From: UBA5796 sp040752455 | GTDB taxonomy: Bacteria > Chloroflexota > Anaerolineae > Anaerolineales > Villigracilaceae | Direction of reading: 5' to 3' | DNA length: 64,000 nucleotides | NCBI GenBank assembly: GCA_049324115.1 | Contig: JBMOMN010000028.1 | Location: 1-64,000 of the forward strand | Shown here: piece after piece, positions 48,631 through 56,513 of the stretch | How the letters are laid out: each line of letters opens with the position of its first letter | Numbering within the stretch: the stretch's first letter is position 1 | Position numbers and translations under genes: made by a program | Notes under the pieces: generated by a model | The model's input: only the letters and a program-made list of their open reading frames with translations | What the model was told of the DNA's origin: nothing | Database searches by the model: none

Positions 48631-49182
48631 ATGCAAAAAGAAATCCTTATCGCCGGCTTCGGCGGACAGGGCGTGCTCTTCGCCGGTCAGGTACTGGCCT
48701 ACGCCGCCATGGACACCGGCCACGAAGTCACCTGGATCCCCTCCTACGGCCCGGAAATGCGCGGCGGCACGGCCAACTGCACTGTGGTCATCGCCGACGA
48801 AGAGATCGGCTCGCCGCTGGTCAAAAATCCCCCGGCGGTCATTGCCCTCAACTTGCCGTCTTTCGACAAGTACGAAGAGTTGGTCCAGCCTGGCGGCGTG
48901 CTGGTGGTCAACCAGTCCATGGTGGACCGCAAGGCCAGCCGCGACGACATCACCGTGCTCTACATCCCCGGCAACGAGATCGCCGAGGAGACCGGCAACC
49001 GCCGCCTGCTCAACATGGTCATGACCGGCGCGCTGCTGGCGGCCTTCCCCGTCATGAGCCTGGACGACGCCAAAGCCGCCCTCAAGGCCCACCTGCCGGC
49101 CAAGCACCAGAAATTGATCCCCAACAACTTCGCTGCCATGGACAAGGGGTACGAGATGGCCAAGGCGCAGATGGGGCAGTGA
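48631..49182 (+). CDS. 2-oxoacid:ferredoxin oxidoreductase gamma subunit (KorC-like)
   Basis: 183 aa from the ATG at 48631 (MQKEILIAGFGGQGVLFAGQ); an in-frame GTG at 48619 is possible, and GGGAG lies just upstream of it. The domain binds CoA in these enzymes: WIPSYGPEMRGGTANCTVVI, SPLVKNPPAVIALNLPSFDK, and NRRLLNMVMTGALLAAFPVM. It completes the delta-alpha-beta-gamma complex. Confidence 0.95.
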   Translation: MQKEILIAGFGGQGVLFAGQVLAYAAMDTGHEVTWIPSYGPEMRGGTANCTVVIADEEIGSPLVKNPPAVIALNLPSFDKYEELVQPGGVLVVNQSMVDRKASRDDITVLYIPGNEIAEETGNRRLLNMVMTGALLAAFPVMSLDDAKAALKAHLPAKHQKLIPNNFAAMDKGYEMAKAQMGQ

Positions 49183-49216
49183 TCAGTAGACAGTAATCAG
49201 TATTCAGGGATGAGAA

Positions 49217-49250
49217 AAGCCCGCTCCTTCGTGGATGCGGGCTTATTTTT
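49217..49250. terminator. Terminator between convergent genes
   Basis: AAGCCCGC (49217-49224) / GCGGGCTT (49237-49244) followed by ATTTTT on the plus strand. A CAGTGATCAGTAGACAGTAA repeat precedes it (49179-49208). Confidence 0.85.
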
Positions 49251-49579
49251 CACTCGTTCTGGACTTTCGCTTTTGCCAATCTCCTTCTACGGAGAATATC
49301 CAACAATCGTTCGATCCCCAGGAAAACGACGACGATGACCGTGAGCGGGATGAGCATCATCAGCGACCGGTTGAGGCCAAATCGGGCAACTCCCCGTTCG
49401 CCGCGCTCGAAGCCCTCCGCTCCCTCGCCGGGGACGAATCCCGGACGGTCGAATCCGGCCTCCCGTCCGGGGAGGGTCGGGCTGGACCCGGCGCCGGTCG
49501 CGTCGACGATGAGCACCGTCACCCCGCTGACGACGGCAACCGCCAGTAAGATAATGAATATTCTGCCAATGGTCTTCAC
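49250..49579 (-). CDS. Small two-TM membrane protein
   Basis: 109 aa, GTG start overlapping the stop of the upstream DUF4405 gene (GTGA). TM1 is IGRIFIILLAVAVVSGVTVL. A Gly/Glu-rich external loop (RPGFVPGEGAEGFERGERGV) follows, then TM2 (SLMMLIPLTVIVVVFLGIER) and a basic cytoplasmic tail. It is translation-coupled to the DUF4405 membrane protein and probably works with it. Family not recognised. Confidence 0.75.
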   Translation of the reverse strand: MKTIGRIFIILLAVAVVSGVTVLIVDATGAGSSPTLPGREAGFDRPGFVPGEGAEGFERGERGVARFGLNRSLMMLIPLTVIVVVFLGIERLLDILRRRRLAKAKVQNE

Positions 49580-50094
49580 GCCTGCACCTCCTTTTGTTCG
49601 ACCTGCCTGGCCGGTCTGAGCCGGGCGAACGGCTGGACCAGGTAGCGTTTCACCGTGCGGACGATCCAGTCCCAGTGCAGGGCGGTGTGCAGCCCCAGCA
49701 GCAGGATGAACAGGTTGGCGGTCGCGTCGTGCAGTGGGCGCCAGGCAAAATTCAACGGCACGCGCAGGCCCAATGCGGGCAGCGCCGCTTCCGAGATCAT
49801 CACCCCGGTCAGCATGATCAGCACCCCGTCAATGAACAGCAGCAAGTTAAGGATATAGTTCAGCCGGGCGCGGGCCGCCAGTTTGCTGAAAAAGCGGCGC
49901 GTCACGGCCGAGATCCACTCCCAGTTGAGCAGCAGGTGGGTGACGATGGCGGCCATGCTGGCAATCGTCAGCCACTCGTGGACGGCGATGCCGGTCGAGA
50001 AGGGGTCCATCGCGACCAGGAAAACGACGAAGATCAGCAGGTCTATCCACAGTTTCGTCTTTGTGTTGGTTTTCTTTTCCGACGTTTCACGCAT
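49576..50094 (-). CDS. DUF4405 membrane protein (cytochrome b-like)
   Basis: 172 aa from the ATG at 50094 (MRETSEKKTN). An ATG 9 nt upstream is too close to the AAAGGAG. Four transmembrane helices carry His residues placed like heme ligands: GIAVHEWLTIASMAAIVTHL in helix 2 and WRPLHDATANLFILLLGLHT plus ALHWDWIVRTVKRY later. DUF4405 proteins resemble diheme cytochrome b subunits; heme binding here is inferred. First gene of a two-gene operon. Confidence 0.82.
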   Translation of the reverse strand: MRETSEKKTNTKTKLWIDLLIFVVFLVAMDPFSTGIAVHEWLTIASMAAIVTHLLLNWEWISAVTRRFFSKLAARARLNYILNLLLFIDGVLIMLTGVMISEAALPALGLRVPLNFAWRPLHDATANLFILLLGLHTALHWDWIVRTVKRYLVQPFARLRPARQVEQKEVQA

Positions 50095-50200
50095 AAATGT
50101 CATCTCCTTTGCGAACGACCCGGATTATAGCGACCCAATGTAATCGCCATGTTGGAAGACTGTGAGCAAATTATGGAGATAATAAGTCCAGTTCAACAAG

Positions 50201-50206
50201 TATAAT
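50201..50206 (+). promoter_or_regulatory. -10 box of the aldo/keto reductase operon
   Basis: TATAAT followed by a predicted start at ~50213, giving an ~11-nt leader with GAGG before the ATG at 50224. Confidence 0.5.
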
Positions 50207-50223
50207 CCTGTCCGAGGCGCACG

Positions 50224-51036
50224 ATGAAATACGAACATATCGGTAACGTTACCATCCCCAAGATCGGCTTCGGCACCTGGAAGATCGGCGGCGATACGCG
50301 CGCCCTCCCCGCCCAGGACGCGTCATCGCTGGCAGCCCTGCGTTCGGCCCTGGAGATCGGCTACACCCACTTCGACACCGCCGAGATGTATTCCAGCGGC
50401 CACGCCGAAGAACTGCTCGGCCAGGCTGTCCGCGAGGCGGGGGTTCCACGCGAAAAGTTGTTCATCACTTCCAAGGTCAAACCCGCCAACCTGAGTTACA
50501 CAGGCGTGCTGCGGTCCTGCGAAGCCAGCCTGCGCCGCCTGCAAATGGACTACCTCGACCTGTACCTGATCCACTGGCCGGGGAGCACACCGCTCAGGGA
50601 ATCCTTCCGGGCGCTGAACCAGCTCGTCCGGGAGGGACGGGTGCGGCAGCTCGGCGTCAGCAACTTCGACCTCGGTTTGCTGGACCAGGCCCAGGCGGAG
50701 TCCGAGTCGCCGCTGCTCACCAACCAGGTCCCGTACAGCCTGTCGAACCGGAGATACGTCAAAAACGGGATGCTGGCCTACTGTCAACGAAACGACATGC
50801 TCCTCACCGCCTATTCCCCGGTGGACGAGGGCCGCTTGCGGGCCAATCCTGCGCTGCAAAATATCGCTGCCGCCCATAACGCCACGCTCTACCAGATCGC
50901 CCTGGCCTGGCTGGCGGCCCAGCCGCGGGTGATCGCCATTCCCAGGTCGGCAAACCCGCAGCGCCAGGCCGAGAATTTTGCCGCGGCTGAAATCGAACTG
51001 ACGCCGGCAGAAATGCAGCAACTCGACTCGCTATGA
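50224..51036 (+). CDS. Aldo/keto reductase
   Basis: 270 aa (beta/alpha)8 barrel. The catalytic tetrad is visible: Asp and Tyr in HFDTAEMYSSGHAEELLG, Lys in LFITSKVKPANLSYTG, His in DLYLIHWPGSTPLRESF. NADPH-binding C-terminal part: AIPRSANPQRQAENFAAAEI. It reduces unknown carbonyl compounds in the cytosol. It overlaps clpS by 4 bp (ATGA). Confidence 0.95.
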   Translation: MKYEHIGNVTIPKIGFGTWKIGGDTRALPAQDASSLAALRSALEIGYTHFDTAEMYSSGHAEELLGQAVREAGVPREKLFITSKVKPANLSYTGVLRSCEASLRRLQMDYLDLYLIHWPGSTPLRESFRALNQLVREGRVRQLGVSNFDLGLLDQAQAESESPLLTNQVPYSLSNRRYVKNGMLAYCQRNDMLLTAYSPVDEGRLRANPALQNIAAAHNATLYQIALAWLAAQPRVIAIPRSANPQRQAENFAAAEIELTPAEMQQLDSL

Positions 51037-51338
51037 AAACACAGGTTATCCCCAAAATCGAGATCGTCGAAGAGACGAAAACCACCCTGGAGCCGCTCTA
51101 CCGGGTCATCATCCATAACGATGACGTGACCCCGATGGGTTTCGTCGTCCATGTCCTCAGGGCGATTTTCCGCCTGCCGCCGCCGGACGCGGTGGAGGTG
51201 ATGATGACTGCCCATCTCAACGGTAACGCCCTCGTCCAGACCCTGCCCCGCCGGGACGCCGAAAGCCGGATCGCCAAAGCCCATTTAGCCGCCAGTCTGG
51301 AGAATTACCCGCTGCATTTTTCGATGGAGCCGGAGTAA
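51033..51338 (+). CDS. clpS: ATP-dependent Clp protease adaptor ClpS
   Basis: 101 aa. YRVIIHNDDVTPMGFVVHVL holds the N-degron-binding residues (H-N-D-D), then FRLPPPDAVEVMMTAHLNG and a C-terminal AKAHLAASLENYPLHFSMEP. It delivers proteins with destabilising N-terminal residues to ClpAP-type proteases. No clpA is adjacent; it is coupled to the aldo/keto reductase gene instead. Confidence 0.95.
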   Translation: MKTQVIPKIEIVEETKTTLEPLYRVIIHNDDVTPMGFVVHVLRAIFRLPPPDAVEVMMTAHLNGNALVQTLPRRDAESRIAKAHLAASLENYPLHFSMEPE

Positions 51339-51398
51339 TTTGGTTTGGCAGTCGTTCAGTCTCGTCGTCCGGTAGTCTCGCCGTCCCGCCGTCCCGCT

Positions 51399-51460
51399 GA
51401 CTCGTTGACTCGCTGACTCGCTGATTCGCTGACTCGCTGATTCGCTGACTCGCTGACTCT
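51399..51460. repeat. Eight 8-bp tandem repeats (GACTCGCT)
   Basis: GACTCGTT, GACTCGCT and GATTCGCT units run with period 8 right up to the ATG at 51462. They leave no room for a Shine-Dalgarno. The intergenic stretch 51339-51461 has no other feature. Confidence 0.85.
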
Positions 51461-51461
51461 C

Positions 51462-52331
51462 ATGCTCACCCAAATCAACCTCGACGACCTGGTCTCATCC
51501 TTTGGCTGGCAGGACTCGCCCCTGCTCGCCGGAATCTTGCGGCGCATTTTTTATCGCCCGGCGCGCAAGTTTGCCCGCCAGATGCTGGATTTCGACGCCC
51601 TGGTCGGGGCGGTGGGTCTTGCAGAAGCCTCCACTCAAACCCTGCGCGGCTACGTCAAACAGGTGCGGGTTTTCGGGCGCGGGGACATCCCGGAATCCGG
51701 CCCGCTCCTGGTCCTGTCCAACCACCCCGGCATGACCGACACCCTGGCCCTGTTCGCGGCGCTGCGCCGCCCGGACCTGCGGATCATCGCCGTGCGGCGG
51801 CCATTTCTCGAATCCCTGCCTGAAACCACCAAAAATCTTTTCTACATCAGCGACGACCCCGCCGAACGGATGAGCGCCGTGCGCCGCGTCTCGGCCCACC
51901 TGAAGGCGGGCGGCGCGGCCCTGACCTTCCCCGCCGGGCAGATCGAACCCGACCTTGCCGTCTACCCCGGCGCGCTCCGATCGCTCGACGCCTGGACCGA
52001 CTCCGCCGGGGTCTTCGTCCGCTTCTCCCCCAAGACGCGCATCCTGCCGGTGCTGGTCAGCGGCGTCTTATGGGACAAGGCCGTCCACCACCCGCTGACC
52101 CGGTTGAAAAGGCCCGGCCCGGAGCGCGAGAAGCTCGGCGCGGCCTTCCAGTTGCTGGCTCAAATCCTGGCCGGTGTGCGCCCCGTGGCCGTCACCGTCC
52201 GCGTCGGGCGGCCCCTCTGCGCCGACGAAATCGGCTCGACCGAGATGGCCGCCATCCACGCCAAAGTGCTGGAGCAGATGCGCGGCCTGCTGCAAAATCC
52301 GCCCGAAGGCGAGGGCGAGTTGATCTTGTGA
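51462..52331 (+). CDS. PlsC-like 1-acyl-glycerol-phosphate acyltransferase family protein
   Basis: 289 aa. Acyltransferase motifs: LLVLSNHPGMTDTLALFAAL (H-x4-D type, NHPGMTD), AVRRPFLESLPETTKNLFYI, and LTFPAGQIEPDLAVYPGALR (the P-x-G-E-like block is PAGQIEPD). It probably acylates a glycerolipid or related acceptor at the membrane. The start lies flush against an 8-bp repeat array without a recognisable Shine-Dalgarno. The stop overlaps the next gene (GTGA), coupling it to the flippase-like gene. Confidence 0.85.
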   Translation: MLTQINLDDLVSSFGWQDSPLLAGILRRIFYRPARKFARQMLDFDALVGAVGLAEASTQTLRGYVKQVRVFGRGDIPESGPLLVLSNHPGMTDTLALFAALRRPDLRIIAVRRPFLESLPETTKNLFYISDDPAERMSAVRRVSAHLKAGGAALTFPAGQIEPDLAVYPGALRSLDAWTDSAGVFVRFSPKTRILPVLVSGVLWDKAVHHPLTRLKRPGPEREKLGAAFQLLAQILAGVRPVAVTVRVGRPLCADEIGSTEMAAIHAKVLEQMRGLLQNPPEGEGELIL

Positions 52332-53311
52332 TCCGAAAAAAGCCCTCCCTCTCCAACCTCCTCTGGCCGGTTTTACTGGCCGCCCTGCTCTGGTGGGCCT
52401 TGCGCCACGCGCCCCTGGCCGACATCTGGACTTCCCTCAGGTTGCTCGAAGCCTGGCAAATCGCCGCCTTGCTCAGCCTGAACACGGGCATCTACCTCCT
52501 GGTCACACTGCGCTGGTGGATCATCGTCCGTGCCGGGAACCGGAGCATCGCCTATTGGCCGCTGCTGGGCGTGCGGGTGGCCGTCTTCGGGGTCAGTTAC
52601 TTCACGTTGGGCCCGCAGGTGGGCGGGGAACCGCTCCAGGTGCTCTTCCTGCAACGCAAGCACGGACTCGCCTTCACGCGGGCGACCGCATCAGTGTTGA
52701 TGGACAAATTGCTGGAGTTCCTGGCCAATTTCATCCTGCTGGCGCTGGGAGCCGCGGCCATCCTCGAGGCGGGGATCCTGTCCACAAACGGGAGCAGGCC
52801 CATCTTGAGTCTGACCGGGCTGGCCGTCTTGATGATGTGGCCGCCCATCCACATTTTCCTGATGATGCGCGGCGTCCATCCCGTATCGTCCATCCTGCGA
52901 GCGCTGCCGTTCGTCCCCTGGCAGGCTAAACCCGTCCGTTTCGTGCGCGCCGCCGAGTGGATGGCGGGGCGGTTCTGCCGCAGGCATTTGAAGGCGCTGG
53001 TGCAGGCTGTTCTCGTGTCGCTACTGGCGGGGATCGGCATGGTCGGCGAGTATGCCCTGATCCTGTCGTTCCTGCACATCCCCCTGCCCTTCTGGCAGAC
53101 CGTCGCCGCCTGGACGGCAGGCTGGCTGGCTTTCCTGGCCCCGCTGCCCGGCGGGTTGGGCGCGCTGGAGGCCAGCCAGGTCCTTGCGCTGGGAGCGTTT
53201 GGCGTGGCTTCGGCCTCCGCCATCGGCGTGACGCTGCTCATGCGCGGCCGCGACCTGCTCATCGGCGGCCTGGGATTGCTCATCGCGGGGCGGGGTATTG
53301 GAGTAAAATAG
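52328..53311 (+). CDS. LPG-synthase TM-region/UPF0104-like flippase family protein
   Basis: 327 aa from the GTG at 52328 (overlapping GTGA). Six to eight transmembrane helices. LTLRWWIIVRAGNRSIAYWP, SYFTLGPQVGGEPLQVLFLQ (family GGE motif region), SVLMDKLLEFLANFILLALG, and FLAPLPGGLGALEASQVLAL (PGGLG motif) identify the lysylphosphatidylglycerol synthase/glycosyl flippase-like family. The role is probably lipid translocation or lipid modification. Coupled to the acyltransferase. Confidence 0.87.
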   Translation: MIRKKPSLSNLLWPVLLAALLWWALRHAPLADIWTSLRLLEAWQIAALLSLNTGIYLLVTLRWWIIVRAGNRSIAYWPLLGVRVAVFGVSYFTLGPQVGGEPLQVLFLQRKHGLAFTRATASVLMDKLLEFLANFILLALGAAAILEAGILSTNGSRPILSLTGLAVLMMWPPIHIFLMMRGVHPVSSILRALPFVPWQAKPVRFVRAAEWMAGRFCRRHLKALVQAVLVSLLAGIGMVGEYALILSFLHIPLPFWQTVAAWTAGWLAFLAPLPGGLGALEASQVLALGAFGVASASAIGVTLLMRGRDLLIGGLGLLIAGRGIGVK

Positions 53312-53403
53312 TCCAAATACGGCAGGCAGATTTCCGAAATCTACACCTCTCCCGAAAACCATTTTGGCTGTTTCAGGCGTATTACCAGAAAAGGAGCGAC
53401 AGA

Positions 53404-53781
53404 ATGAAACTTACCGGTAAACATTATGGGATCATCATCGCCGTCCTCATCACCGCCGTCCTGCACCTCGCCGCCGCCTTCGACAAGGTCATTTTCACCC
53501 ACGGGCCAGATCCATTGTTCATCCTGAACGGCCTGGGTTACTTCGGGCTGCTGGGGGCCTATTTCCTGCCGATTCACTTCTTCCAGCAAAGGCACAACCT
53601 AGTGCGTTACACCCTGATCGGTTACGCCGCCGTCACCATCCTCGCCTGGCTGGTCATCTGGGTCGGCTTCTACGTCATCCGGGACGGCTACTCTTTTTTC
53701 GACCGCGATTCCATCTACGGCGTCCCGTCCAAGATCACCGAAGTCATCCTGATCGGCCTGCTTTGGTCCGACAAGGGCTGA
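53404..53781 (+). CDS. DUF-type four-TM membrane protein
   Basis: 125 aa from the ATG at 53404, with AAAAGGAGCGACAGA upstream. Four hydrophobic helices: IIIAVLITAVLHLAAAF, FILNGLGYFGLLGAYFLPIH, YTLIGYAAVTILAWLVIWVG and a C-terminal ITEVILIGLLW. Such small proteins are widespread in Chloroflexota without known function. Ends 29 bp before the leaderless ADH-like gene. Confidence 0.75.
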   Translation: MKLTGKHYGIIIAVLITAVLHLAAAFDKVIFTHGPDPLFILNGLGYFGLLGAYFLPIHFFQQRHNLVRYTLIGYAAVTILAWLVIWVGFYVIRDGYSFFDRDSIYGVPSKITEVILIGLLWSDKG

Positions 53782-53798
53782 CGCCGCCGCGCAGGGGG

Positions 53799-53804
53799 TA
53801 AAAT
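53799..53804 (+). promoter_or_regulatory. -10 box with leaderless spacing
   Basis: TAAAAT, exactly 6 nt, then the ATG at 53811. No Shine-Dalgarno is present. Confidence 0.65.
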
Positions 53805-53810
53805 AAGCCC

Positions 53811-54836
53811 ATGCAGCGAAAAACCGTCACCTTCACCGCCCCGGGCCGGGTGGAAATCCGCCGCGATCCCCTACCCTCTCCGGGCGCGGGCGAAGTGCTG
53901 GTCGAAACCCTGTGCTCAGCCATCAGCCCCGGCACCGAAATGCTGGTCTACCGCGGCCAGTTCCCCAAAGGCCTGCCCGTGGACGAGTGCTTTCCGGGCA
54001 TGGACGGCCCATTCGCCTACCCGCTGGCTTACGGCTACGCCTGCGTGGGGGTGGTCAGGGAGACGGGCAAACAGGTGGACAGGTCCTGGCGCGACCGGTT
54101 GGTCTTCGCCTTCCAGCCGCATACGTCCCACTTCGTCGCCAAAACCAAATCTCTACTCTCTATTCCCTACTCTCTTCCTCCCGAAACTGCCGTCTTCCTC
54201 CCCAATATGGAGACCGCCGTCAACCTGGCGCAGGACGCCGCGCCAATTCTTGGGGAACGGGTCCTGGTCTTCGGCCAGGGGATCATCGGACTCCTGACCG
54301 CCGCGCTGCTGACGGAATTCCCGCTCGCTTCGCTCGTGACCTCGGACCTGCTCCCGCTTCGACGGGCCGCTTCCTCGTCCCTGGGCGTGACCGCTTCGCT
54401 CGACCCGGCCGCGCCCGGTTTCCAACAGCAGGCGGGCGAACTCCTGCCGGGCGGGGCCGACCTGACCATCGAGGTTTCCGGCTCCACATCCGCCCTCGAC
54501 GCCGCCCTCGCCCTGACCCGTTTCAGCGGGCGGGTCGTCGTCGGATCGTGGTACGGCCAAAAGTCCGTGGCGCTCGACCTGGGCGGGACCTTCCATCGCA
54601 GCCGCATCCGGCTCATTTCGTCCCAGGTCAGCACCATCGCCCCAGAGTTGAGCGCCCGCTGGGACAAATCCCGCCGCTTCGAGGTCGCCTGGGAGGCCCT
54701 GGCCCGCCTCCGCCCCGAAAAATGGATCACCCACCGCATCCCTCTCGACGATGCCGAAAAGGCCTACCGCCTGCTCGACGAAAATCCGCAGGAAACCATC
54801 CAAATCATTTTCACTCCGGACTCCAAAATCTCTTGA
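53811..54836 (+). CDS. Zinc-type alcohol dehydrogenase-like oxidoreductase (MDR superfamily)
   Basis: 341 aa. MDR fold: GEVLVETLCSAISPGTEMLV, AYGYACVGVVRETGKQ, the nucleotide-binding GERVLVFGQGIIGLLTAALL, and ADLTIEVSGSTSALDAALAL. The usual Zn ligands (GHE motif) are replaced, as in BchC-like and related subfamilies, so zinc catalysis is uncertain. Codons at 54150-54178 (KSLLSIPYSLP) are a CTCTACTCTCTATTCCCTAC repeat of the dispersed family inserted in frame. First gene of a cluster with a QueD-like protein, a GT4, a methyltransferase and an NlpC/P60-like protein. Confidence 0.85.
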   Translation: MQRKTVTFTAPGRVEIRRDPLPSPGAGEVLVETLCSAISPGTEMLVYRGQFPKGLPVDECFPGMDGPFAYPLAYGYACVGVVRETGKQVDRSWRDRLVFAFQPHTSHFVAKTKSLLSIPYSLPPETAVFLPNMETAVNLAQDAAPILGERVLVFGQGIIGLLTAALLTEFPLASLVTSDLLPLRRAASSSLGVTASLDPAAPGFQQQAGELLPGGADLTIEVSGSTSALDAALALTRFSGRVVVGSWYGQKSVALDLGGTFHRSRIRLISSQVSTIAPELSARWDKSRRFEVAWEALARLRPEKWITHRIPLDDAEKAYRLLDENPQETIQIIFTPDSKIS

Positions 54837-54887
54837 TTTTGGAGCAATACCCTGTCAAAAATCTGGAGATTTTTGACTCCGAACAGG
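54823..54887. repeat. CCAAAATCTCTTGATTTTGG / AAAAATCTGGAGATTTTT paired palindromes
   Basis: Overlaps the 3' end of the ADH-like gene and supplies its final codons (DSKIS). Related pairs lie at 10165-10256 and 40648-40700. Confidence 0.65.
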
Positions 54888-54894
54888 AGCACTC

Positions 54895-55275
54895 ATGTAC
54901 ACACTCGCCGTCCGCCGTGACTTCATCGCCCGCCACTTCCTGATCGGCGGCGATTGGGGACCGGAAAACCTCCCCAACTCGCACCATTACGTCCTCGAAC
55001 TGCAACTCTCTGGCGAAACCCTCGACCCGCACGGCTACCTTTGCGACATCGTGGAGGTCGAAAAGCATCTCGACGAGGTTGTCAGTTATTTCAAAGAGCA
55101 GATGCTCAACGAAAAGCCCGAATTTGCCGGGCTGAACCCGTCCATCGAACATTTTGCGCGCATCCTGGCAACTTCTCTTAGCGAACGCATCGCCGCGCCC
55201 AACCTCACCTCCCTAAAAGTTGTTTTATGGGAAAACGAGAGCGCCTGGGCTTCGTTTTGTTTGGCAGTTGGATAG
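54895..55275 (+). CDS. 6-pyruvoyl-tetrahydropterin synthase / QueD-like protein
   Basis: 126 aa. Zn-ligand His residues can be seen in FIARHFLIGG and NSHHYVLELQLSG, followed by GYLCDIVEVEKHLDEVVSYF and SIEHFARILATSL. The catalytic Cys region that precedes the HGH motif in QueD/PTPS is replaced (ENLPNSHHY has no Cys). This is therefore a divergent T-fold member that may use a different chemistry or substrate. AGGAGCACTC precedes the ATG. It sits between the MDR oxidoreductase and a glycosyltransferase. Confidence 0.85.
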   Translation: MYTLAVRRDFIARHFLIGGDWGPENLPNSHHYVLELQLSGETLDPHGYLCDIVEVEKHLDEVVSYFKEQMLNEKPEFAGLNPSIEHFARILATSLSERIAAPNLTSLKVVLWENESAWASFCLAVG

Positions 55276-55399
55276 TTTGGTAGTTTCGCAGTCCGAAAGC
55301 GCAGATTGGCCTTCTCATTGCTTGTCTCTCCAAGATACCCGACCATCGAATTATTGGACTTCCGACTATCTAACTACCCGACTACCAAACTGACAAACT
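55276..55399. repeat. Low-complexity TTTGGTAGTTTCGCAG / CTACCAAACTGACAAAC repeats
   Basis: GGCAGTTGGATAGTTTGGTA is answered by ACTATCTAACTACCCGACTA and CCAAACTGACAAACT directly before the ATG at 55400. It can form a hairpin. Similar text (TTTGGCAGTCGTTCAGT) occurs at 51343-51360. Confidence 0.6.
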
Positions 55400-56467
55400 A
55401 TGAAACTGGGTCTCCTGATCTACGGTTCGCTCGACACCCTCAGCGGCGGCTACCTCTACGACCGCAAACTGGTCGAGTACCTCCGTCGTCAGGGTGACAC
55501 GGTCGAGGTCATCAGCCTGCCGTGGCGCAACTACGCCGCCCACCTGGCCGACAACCTCCGCTTCCGCCTGCCGCCCGGCCTCGACCTGCTCATCCAGGAC
55601 GAACTCAACCACCCCTCGCTGTTATTTGCCAACGCACAGCCGCATCCATATCCGGTCGTCAGCCTGGTCCATCACCTGCGCTGCTCCGAACTGCGTCCAC
55701 ACTGGCAAAACCGGTTCTACCATCTCGTCGAAAAGCGTTACCTGGACTCGGTAGACGGGTTCATCTTCAATTCGGAAACCACCAGGAGAGTAGTAAAAAA
55801 GTTATTAGCAAGTAGAGGAGTGGAGAGCAGTAAACCCGACGTTGTGGCCTACCCGCCGACCGACCGGTTTGGAAATCCGATGACATCTGAAGAGATCGTT
55901 GCCCGCGCTCGCCAACCCGGCCCGCTTCGGATCCTGTTCCTCGGCAACCTCATCCCCCGCAAGGGACTGCACACCCTGTTGGAAGCGGTCAGCGATCAGC
56001 AGTCAGCGGTCAGCCTCGAAGTAGTCGGCTCATTGACTGCCGATCCCGCCTACACCCGCGCCATGCAGCAAAAAGCCGCCGTCCTCGGTCTATCGTCAAC
56101 CGTCCACTTCCTCGGCCCACTCGACAAAACCGCCCTCGCCGCAAAACTCAGCTCCGCCCAGGTGCTGGCGGTCCCCTCCAGTTATGAGGGATTCGGCATC
56201 GTCTATCTCGAAGGGATGGGCTTCGGCCTGCCCGCCATCGGGACCACCGCCGGGGCCACCTCCGAGATCATCACAGACGGCGAGAACGGCTGCCTCGTCC
56301 CGCCGGATGATGCGACAATATTATCCGAGCGGCTATCCGCACTGGCAAACGACCGCGACCTGTTGGCCCGGCTCTCGCTCAACGCCCTGGCCCGCTACCG
56401 GGAACAGCCGACATGGGAGCAGACAGCCGCCAAAATTCGGGATTTCATTGCACAATTGCTGGAGTAG
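55400..56467 (+). CDS. Glycosyltransferase family 4
   Basis: 355 aa GT-B enzyme. LGLLIYGSLDTLSGGYLYDR, a core GPLRILFLGNLIPRKGLHTL, SSTVHFLGPLDKTALAAKLS, and the E-x7-E nucleotide-sugar motif PSSYEGFGIVYLEGMGFGLP. Two in-frame stretches derive from dispersed repeats: 55783-55832 (GTAGAGGAGTGGAGAGCAGT) and 55988-56014 (GATCAGCAGTCAGCGGTCAG). They lie near the linker and the start of the C-terminal Rossmann domain. The acceptor is unknown; the neighbourhood suggests a pterin-like or small-molecule glycoside (inference). Confidence 0.9.
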   Translation: MKLGLLIYGSLDTLSGGYLYDRKLVEYLRRQGDTVEVISLPWRNYAAHLADNLRFRLPPGLDLLIQDELNHPSLLFANAQPHPYPVVSLVHHLRCSELRPHWQNRFYHLVEKRYLDSVDGFIFNSETTRRVVKKLLASRGVESSKPDVVAYPPTDRFGNPMTSEEIVARARQPGPLRILFLGNLIPRKGLHTLLEAVSDQQSAVSLEVVGSLTADPAYTRAMQQKAAVLGLSSTVHFLGPLDKTALAAKLSSAQVLAVPSSYEGFGIVYLEGMGFGLPAIGTTAGATSEIITDGENGCLVPPDDATILSERLSALANDRDLLARLSLNALARYREQPTWEQTAAKIRDFIAQLLE

Positions 56468-56513
56468 AGCCACTGCGCTCTGCTCTACTACTCTCTAATT
56501 TCTACTCTTCTCC

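Noticed and set aside
51399..51460. CRISPR or attachment-site candidate in the GACTCGCT array
   Set aside because: An 8-bp period with no spacers is a simple tandem repeat.
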